Assembly (NCBI RefSeq): GCF_050753365.1
Contig: NZ_JBLZFY010000003.1
Coordinates: forward strand, 44,573-108,572
Direction: 5' to 3'
From: Geminocystis sp050753365
Lineage (GTDB): Bacteria > Cyanobacteriota > Cyanobacteriia > Cyanobacteriales > Cyanobacteriaceae
DNA length: 64,000 nucleotides
Shown here: positions 60,476-64,000 of the stretch, in pieces
Position numbering within the stretch: the stretch's first letter is position 1
Layout of the letters: each line of letters begins with the position of its first letter
Notes under the pieces: model-generated
The model's database searches: none
What the model saw: the letters and a program-made list of their open reading frames with translations, nothing else
Told to the model about the DNA's origin: nothing
Position numbers and translations under genes: made by a program

Positions 60476-62083
60476 ATGGCTTCTTCACTTCATCAACTCT
60501 TAACTATCAGTGATTTAACTTTAAATACTTTTTTCGCAGAGATTTCTATTGAAGAAAATTTGCAACAGTTTTTGATTGTTTTATCTGTTTCTTTATCCGT
60601 TGCTACTATCTCTCGTTTTTCTAGTTGGTTTCGACAAATTCCCTACACTTTACTTTTAGTAATAGTGGGTTTAGGATTGGCATTTGTTAATATTAGATTA
60701 GTCGATTTATCTCCTGAATTAATCTTAGAAATATTTTTACCACCATTATTATTTGAAGCGGCATGGAATATCAAATGGGAGGAGTTAAAAAAGAATTTTC
60801 TCCCTGTGATTCTTTTCGCTACCATTGGGGTAATTATTTGCATCATAGGGGTTTCTTTTTCCCTAAGTCATTTTACTTCTATGCCCATTTCGATCGCACT
60901 TTTGGTAGGGGCAAGTTTATCGGCAAGTGATCCCGTTGCTGTGGTAGCATTATTTAGGGAATTAGGTGCTAGTAAAAAACTAACAACTTTGTTAGAAGGG
61001 GAAAGTTTATTAAACGATGGTGTTGCCGTTGTTGCTTTCATTTTACTGGTAGGAATACCCCTCGGACAAGATACATTTTCATTTACTGATTCTATTATTC
61101 AATTTACCACTTTTGTCGGCATTGGAACTGCTGTCGGCTTATTAATCGGCTTTGGAATTTCTTATTTAACCCAAAGATTTGATTTACCCTTAGTAGAACA
61201 ATCATTAACATTAGTCTCCGCTTATGGGGTATATTTAGTAACAGAAAAATTAGGAGGTTCTGGGGTAATTGGAGTTGTGGTAGTGGGCTTAATTTTGGGC
61301 AATTTTGGCTCAAGAATTGGCATGAATCCCCGCACCCGTTTAGTCGTTTCTGAGTTTTGGGAATTTCTCGCCTTTTTAGTTAATTCTATCATCTTTTTAT
61401 TAATAGGTGATCAGATTAATTTTGCTGATTTAATCACTCATTTAGATGTGATTTTTGTGGCAATTATTGCTTTAGTTACCACGAGATTTATTGCCATTTT
61501 TACTTTATCTTATATTAGCAATTTAATCACAGTCAATGATGTTAATTTACGAGAACAAACTATTCTTTGGTGGAGCGGTTTAAGAGGTTCAGTTTCCATT
61601 GCATTGGCTTTAAGTGTACCCACAATTTTATCTCAACGTCAAGAAGTAATTGAAACAGTTTTCGGGGTAGTTTTATTCACTTTATTAGTACAAGGTTTAA
61701 GCACTAAATTATTTTTAGAGAAGTTAAATTTAATTGGCAATCAAGTCCTTAAACAGGAGTATTCTGAATTATTAGCCCGAAGATTTGCCTTAAATAAAGT
61801 CTTGGATTATTTAAAATCTATTCCCCTTGATAAAACTCCTGAAATTGATCCTGAATTTTATGGTTATGAACAAAAGTTGATTGAAGGGCAACTAGAAAAT
61901 ATCAAGGAAAAAATAGTAGATTTACAGCAAAAAAATCCCGAATTTAAAACTATTTCTATAAAAAAATTAAAGGAAAATTTACTTAATATTGAGGCGGATA
62001 CTTATGCAGAATTAATTTTAAAGGGGGAATTAAATAAGGAACTCTCTCCCATTTTACAGGAAATTATCGCCAAAGAACAATAA
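60476..62083 (+). CDS. Na+/H+ antiporter, CPA1 (NhaP) family
   Basis: 535 residues with about 12 membrane helices in residues 30-420. Ion-binding signature SLSASDPVAVVALFRELG and GESLLNDGVAVVAFILLVG; also SGVIGVVVVGLILGNFG and WWSGLRGSVSIALALSVP. A hydrophilic C-terminal tail of about 110 residues follows. Exchanges Na+ for H+ for salt or pH balance. Single gene. Confidence 0.94.
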   Translation: MASSLHQLLTISDLTLNTFFAEISIEENLQQFLIVLSVSLSVATISRFSSWFRQIPYTLLLVIVGLGLAFVNIRLVDLSPELILEIFLPPLLFEAAWNIKWEELKKNFLPVILFATIGVIICIIGVSFSLSHFTSMPISIALLVGASLSASDPVAVVALFRELGASKKLTTLLEGESLLNDGVAVVAFILLVGIPLGQDTFSFTDSIIQFTTFVGIGTAVGLLIGFGISYLTQRFDLPLVEQSLTLVSAYGVYLVTEKLGGSGVIGVVVVGLILGNFGSRIGMNPRTRLVVSEFWEFLAFLVNSIIFLLIGDQINFADLITHLDVIFVAIIALVTTRFIAIFTLSYISNLITVNDVNLREQTILWWSGLRGSVSIALALSVPTILSQRQEVIETVFGVVLFTLLVQGLSTKLFLEKLNLIGNQVLKQEYSELLARRFALNKVLDYLKSIPLDKTPEIDPEFYGYEQKLIEGQLENIKEKIVDLQQKNPEFKTISIKKLKENLLNIEADTYAELILKGELNKELSPILQEIIAKEQ

Positions 62084-62170
62084 AAAATTATAGATATTGT
62101 GTACACTAGAGATATTAGATGATTCGATCGTTAAAAGTAGTGCTTTGTTGTTTCAAAAAGTACACATTAT

Positions 62171-62191
62171 CATAACTACTGTAGAAGAGCC
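62171..62191 (-). repeat. Inverted solo end CATAACTACTGTAGAAGAGC
   Basis: Reverse complement of GGCTCTTCTACAGTAGTTAT (5442, 6931, 27691). Lies in the 150-bp spacer between the antiporter and the vWA gene, 42 bp before the vWA start. Confidence 0.8.
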
Positions 62192-62232
62192 GTTTTATTT
62201 TTAACAAAAATTCTCAAAGAGGAATTTACATC

Positions 62233-63433
62233 ATGAAAAAATTTAATATTTTATTCATCACATTAGGGGCTTATTTTTGTTTTGTTATAGCTAATAATAT
62301 TTATGCGAAAGCCAATATTAAAAATGGCGAAATTATTGATAATAAACTGCCAGAAAATATAGCCCAAATTCAAAATAATGTCACAGATAATCAACCAAAA
62401 ATTCAAGTGGCAATTTTGCTAGATTCTAGTAATAGTATGGATGGTTTAATTGAGCAAACTCGCACTCAAATTTGGTCAGTTATTAACGCTGTTTCTAAAG
62501 TCAGAAAAAATGGTAAAATTCCTGTTTTTCAAGTGTCTCTTTATCACTATGGCAATAATAGTTTACCATCAGCAGAAGGCTTTAATCGAATGTTAAATGA
62601 ACTTTCTACAGATTTGGATAAAGTTTCAGAAAATTTGTTTAGTATCCAAACTAATGGCGGACAAGAATACGCAGGATGGGTTATTAATTCAGCAGTTAAT
62701 GAGTTAAAATGGAGCAATAATCCCCAAGATTTTCGAGTAATTTTTATCGCAGGAAATGAGCCTTTTGATCAAGGTACTGTGGATTGGAAAAAAGCCATTA
62801 ATTCTGCTACTCAAAAAGACATAATTGTTAATACTATTTATTGTGGAGAATCAGAAAATACAGAAAGTAATCTTTGGGCAATGGGGGCGAGTCAAGGCAA
62901 GGGGAATTTTTTTAATTTGAATCAAGATGAAAAAGTTGTCGTAATTCCCACTCCTTATGATGGGGAAATTGCTCGATTAAATCAAGAATTAAATGATACT
63001 TATATCCCCTATGGTAATCAAGGAAGGGCGAGTTTTGAAAGGCAACAAGCACAAGATATGAATGCTTTTTCTAGCCCAAATCCTTCGGCTGGATTAGCTC
63101 GAAGTGAAGCTAAAGCAACAAGTAGTTATCGTAATTCTAGTTGGGATTTAGTGGATGGAGTGGCAGAAAATGGGGTAGATTTAAACAGTGTTGATAAAAC
63201 TACTTTACCTGAAAATTTACGCTCTTTAAGCTCTGCTGAAATAAGAAAAATTGTGGATGAAATGATGCTCAAAAGAGAGCAAATTAAAGCTAAAATTGCT
63301 GAACTTGCCCAAAAAAGATTGGATTATATCGCTAAAAATACTCCTAAAGATAATATACAAGCTACTCTCGATCGATTGATGATTGATAGTTTATATAAAC
63401 AGTTAGAAGCAAAAGGTTTTCAAATTCAACGGT

Positions 63434-63435
<2 letters not shown>
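62233..63435 (+). CDS. Secreted von Willebrand factor A domain protein
   Basis: 400 residues. ATG with AGAGG about 10 bases before it. N-terminal signal (FNILFITLGAYFCFVIANNI). vWA domain about residues 55-235 with the metal-binding DxSxS as LLDSSNSMDG, later IFIAGNEPFDQGTVDW. The second half (about 240-400) is Ala/Lys/Glu-rich and helical (EIRKIVDEMMLKREQIKAKI). Probably periplasmic or surface exposed, binding partners through a divalent metal. No MoxR or similar partner adjoins it. Confidence 0.85.
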
Positions 63436-63558
<123 letters not shown>

Positions 63559-63618
63559 GGGAAGATTTGAATTGTTAATTGTTAATTGTTAATTACTAAT
63601 ACCCTTTCAATATCAAAA

Positions 63619-64000
63619 CTAAGCTAACCAAGCCTCAAAGGCGATACCTTCAAGGTTAAAACTATTGGCATAATTAGTAATTACACTTTGGGTTTCTGGT
63701 TGTGCGGTATAAAGATACGCTCCTCCCCCACTACTTTGAAAACGAGTAATACTATCAGTCATTTGTGAACCTGCACCGTAGGCATAAAAGGCAACACCTT
63801 CCTCAATAAACTGAGGATAGTTCGATCGAATCGCCTCACTTTCCGCCTCTCCTGCATAAATATAACCCCCCATTAAATCAGTATTACGGAAACGATTAAA
63901 GGCGACTAAATCATCATTTTCTGTCTGGGAAACATAAAAAGCCAATCCCTCCTCTACAAAGTTATTACTATAGTTAGTTAATACAGATTCTTTTTCTTCC
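63619..64000 (-). CDS. Repeat protein of the DUF5648 type, 5' part outside window
   Basis: The frame is open to the window end, so the start lies beyond 64000; the 127 visible residues are the C-terminus. They contain repeats of about 46 residues: NRFRNTDLMGGYIYAGEAES, IRSNYPQFIEEGVAFYAY, then ITRFQSSGGGAYLYTAQPET, ITNYANSFNLEGIAFEAW. Pattern: R(F)-x-n-GG-Y-(L/I)-Y-x-(A)-x-x-E, then N(F/Y)...EGIAF, as in secreted DUF5648 proteins, where such repeats form a beta-propeller-like fold. Function unknown. Confidence 0.7.
   Translation of the reverse strand, partial: EEKESVLTNYSNNFVEEGLAFYVSQTENDDLVAFNRFRNTDLMGGYIYAGEAESEAIRSNYPQFIEEGVAFYAYGAGSQMTDSITRFQSSGGGAYLYTAQPETQSVITNYANSFNLEGIAFEAWLA

Overview
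The window comes from an AT-rich, unicellular-type cyanobacterium. Evidence for this: psbM, acsF (chlorophyll synthesis), ccmP (carboxysome shell), cdaA, a CrhR-like helicase, a sufE-family gene and above all a split-intein dnaE N-half, which is a cyanobacterial hallmark. The DNA is full of CGATCG-centred words, mostly T/A-flanked rather than the classical HIP1 GCGATCGC. General gene make-up resembles the Geminocystis/Cyanobacterium group, but that placement is inference.

Layout. 1-5.6 kb: 3' part of a type I restriction hsdR, a broken tyrosine recombinase, a secreted protein built of 40-residue repeats, and a HicA toxin remnant cut by a small inverted-repeat element. 5.6-16 kb: a coiled-coil protein, a lone receiver protein, a LON-domain protein, a degenerate GGDEF protein, murT-MOSC, an FHA-PAS-GGDEF diguanylate cyclase and the diadenylate cyclase cdaA. 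16-20 kb: dnaE N-half carrying a complete homing-endonuclease-type intein and ending in a split intein N-half. 20-27 kb: small acidic and membrane proteins, an MNT/HEPN pair, ferredoxin, trpD, ftsZ, a MazG-like protein and thyX. 27-34 kb: small membrane protein, inactive M16 peptidase, folB, DUF3318-like, msrB, yccF, ridA. 34-44 kb: NlpC/P60, pentapeptide protein, ccmP, a kinase-FGE fusion, a methyltransferase, rsmG, tRNA-Leu(UAG), SpoIID, a second MNT/HEPN pair, acsF and psbM. 44-57 kb: sufE, an LpxB-like gene, DEAD-box helicase, a VapBC-like pair with a broken toxin, rlmD, a hybrid histidine kinase, a ketoacyl synthase, rlpA and purM. 57-64 kb: MmeI-like restriction-modification enzyme, Na+/H+ antiporter, vWA protein and the 3' part of a repeat protein.

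Most genes are single transcription units of housekeeping type; few operons are evident (murT-MOSC, the two MNT/HEPN pairs, the overlapping 30736/30917 pair). Defence and mobile genes lie mainly at the two ends and around 21, 41 and 48 kb.

The most striking non-genic layer is repetition. At least five dispersed, often palindromic repeat families and a dozen or more heptanucleotide tandem arrays fill the spacers. Several repeats reach into gene 3' ends and supply the last codons or the stop codon, and one family appears to sit in frame inside the restriction-modification enzyme. Strongest candidates for follow-up are the double-intein dnaE, a possible diversity-generating-retroelement target in the kinase-FGE protein, and the repeat families.
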